Made by a program: the position numbers and the translations under genes
In this document: one piece after another, positions 12,856 to 13,277 of the stretch
Layout of the letters: every line of letters starts with the position of its first letter
Numbering within the stretch: the stretch's first letter is position 1
Origin: Chloroflexota bacterium
GTDB taxonomy: Bacteria; Chloroflexota; Anaerolineae; J102
DNA length: 13,277 bases
Assembly: GCA_003353825.1 (NCBI GenBank)
Contig: PIVW01000113.1
Coordinates: forward strand, 1 to 13,277
Reading direction: 5' to 3'
Notes under the pieces: generated by a model
The model's input: only the letters and a program-made list of their open reading frames with translations
Told to the model about the DNA's origin: nothing
Database searches by the model: none

Positions 12856-13098
12856 ATGCTGACACTATACATCCAACACGCCATGGCAAGGGCCCATTAC
12901 GAATTATTGGATGATGGAACTTTCTATGCCGAGATTCCCGGCATTCAGGGCGTGTATGCCAACTCCGAAACATTGGAAACATGCCGAGCACAACTACAGG
13001 AAGTTCTGGAAGATTGGATCATCCTTGGCTTTCACCTGGGGCATTCGTTGCCTGTCATCGACGGTATCAATTTAACCCTTGCTCTTGAGCCGGCCTGA
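12856..13098 (+). CDS. HicB-family antitoxin
   Basis: An 80-residue HicB protein of the longer AMARAHYELL type, with the strand DGTFYAEIPGIQGVYANSET, helix TCRAQLQEVLEDWIILGFHL and the closing PVIDGINL strand. It should neutralise the HicA encoded directly behind it. The start at 12856 has AGGAG 8 nt upstream; an upstream GTG/ATG-type start in frame at 12829 is less likely. The stop TGA shares its A with the hicA ATG (13096-13100), so translation is coupled. It is a different HicB subtype from the one at 8590, so the two cassettes are independent acquisitions rather than duplicates. Confidence 0.85.
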   Translation: MLTLYIQHAMARAHYELLDDGTFYAEIPGIQGVYANSETLETCRAQLQEVLEDWIILGFHLGHSLPVIDGINLTLALEPA

Positions 13099-13232
13099 TG
13101 CCACCCTTTGGCCCGATCAAGCGCCGCAAACTGATACAAACACTTCGTAAACTGGGATTTGGTGATGGTTACATATTAACTGATAGGACACCATTCAGTA
13201 TTGCAATAGAAGATGTACAATTTCTGTATTAG
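13098..13232 (+). pseudogene. HicA toxin truncated at an IS-like end
   Basis: The frame starts MPPFGPIKRRKLIQTLRKLG then FGDGY, matching the first 25 residues of HicA proteins of the FGPIKR-D-LI-x-LR-LGF-GPY type. Directly after the Tyr25 codon (13170-13172) begins the 24-nt sequence shared with the IS1-like remnant at 5108. The frame then reads ILTDRTPFSIAIEDVQFLY and stops at 13230-13232. The expected SGGKHQF segment with the catalytic His is missing, so the toxin is dead. That tail resembles the ILTEN..P block of the IS1-like transposase at 5484, so the DNA may be IS coding sequence rather than only a terminal repeat. Confidence 0.75.
13173..13196 (+). repeat. 24-nt repeat, copy 2 (IS-like end inside hicA)
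   Basis: Identical to 5108-5131. It begins exactly at the codon where HicA similarity ends, so it probably marks the edge of an inserted IS1-like element that continues towards or past the window end. The last 45 nt of the window (13233-13277) show nothing recognisable. Confidence 0.7.
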
Positions 13233-13277
13233 TCAAGCGCATGTTACACATCGGCTGAGGAATGAACTACCCTAGTA

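Overview
The window looks like an accessory region of a bacterial chromosome. It is probably from a filamentous or environmental lineage such as Chloroflexota. That guess rests on the mix of gene families (DUF4160/DUF2442, TumE-like, several HicAB-type and RelBE-type cassettes, a PF14907-type nucleotidyltransferase, a fungal/Thermus-type homocitrate synthase) and on dispersed palindromic intergenic repeats. No rRNA or tRNA gene and no CRISPR array was seen, and no single marker fixes the taxon.

Layout. (1) 42-4955, all on the minus strand, read from high to low coordinates: a zinc-less medium-chain dehydrogenase, a divergent 6-pyruvoyl-tetrahydropterin-synthase/QueD-like protein, a GT4 glycosyltransferase, an FkbM methyltransferase, an inserted DUF4160-DUF2442 cassette (DUF4160 frameshifted) and a second class I methyltransferase. 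Dehydrogenase + pterin-synthase fold + glycosyltransferase + methyltransferases suggests assembly of a small decorated, perhaps pterin-like, metabolite; that pathway is inference. (2) 4956-5709: a short element with long inverted repeats, abutting an internally deleted IS1-family transposase remnant. (3) 5710-6936, minus: homocitrate synthase (alpha-aminoadipate lysine route), with palindromic candidate operator sites upstream. (4) 7168-13277, plus strand: a repeat-rich island of toxin-antitoxin debris around one intact nucleotidyltransferase-family gene.

The most striking pattern is in the small cassettes. At five loci the first or second partner is intact and the toxin or toxin-like partner is broken, each time by a different lesion: a 1-nt-type frameshift (DUF4160), two in-frame amber codons (TumE-like), a 4-bp tandem duplication (HicA), a fusion to unrelated aminotransferase sequence (RelE-like) and truncation at an insertion-sequence end (second HicA). 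The antitoxin reading frames HicB, HicB, Phd/RelB-like and the TumE partner are all open. A further antitoxin-like gene (10844-11197) has a strong promoter but no visible partner. The island therefore looks like a graveyard of toxins with the antidotes still in place.

The island also carries a three-copy mosaic repeat (copies at about 7996, 9202 and 10507), two separate DegT/DnrJ/EryC1 aminotransferase fragments, a tandem 20-mer hairpin array and several palindromic elements. All this points to repeated rearrangement. A 24-nt identical sequence links the IS1-like remnant at 5108 with the break in the second hicA at 13173.
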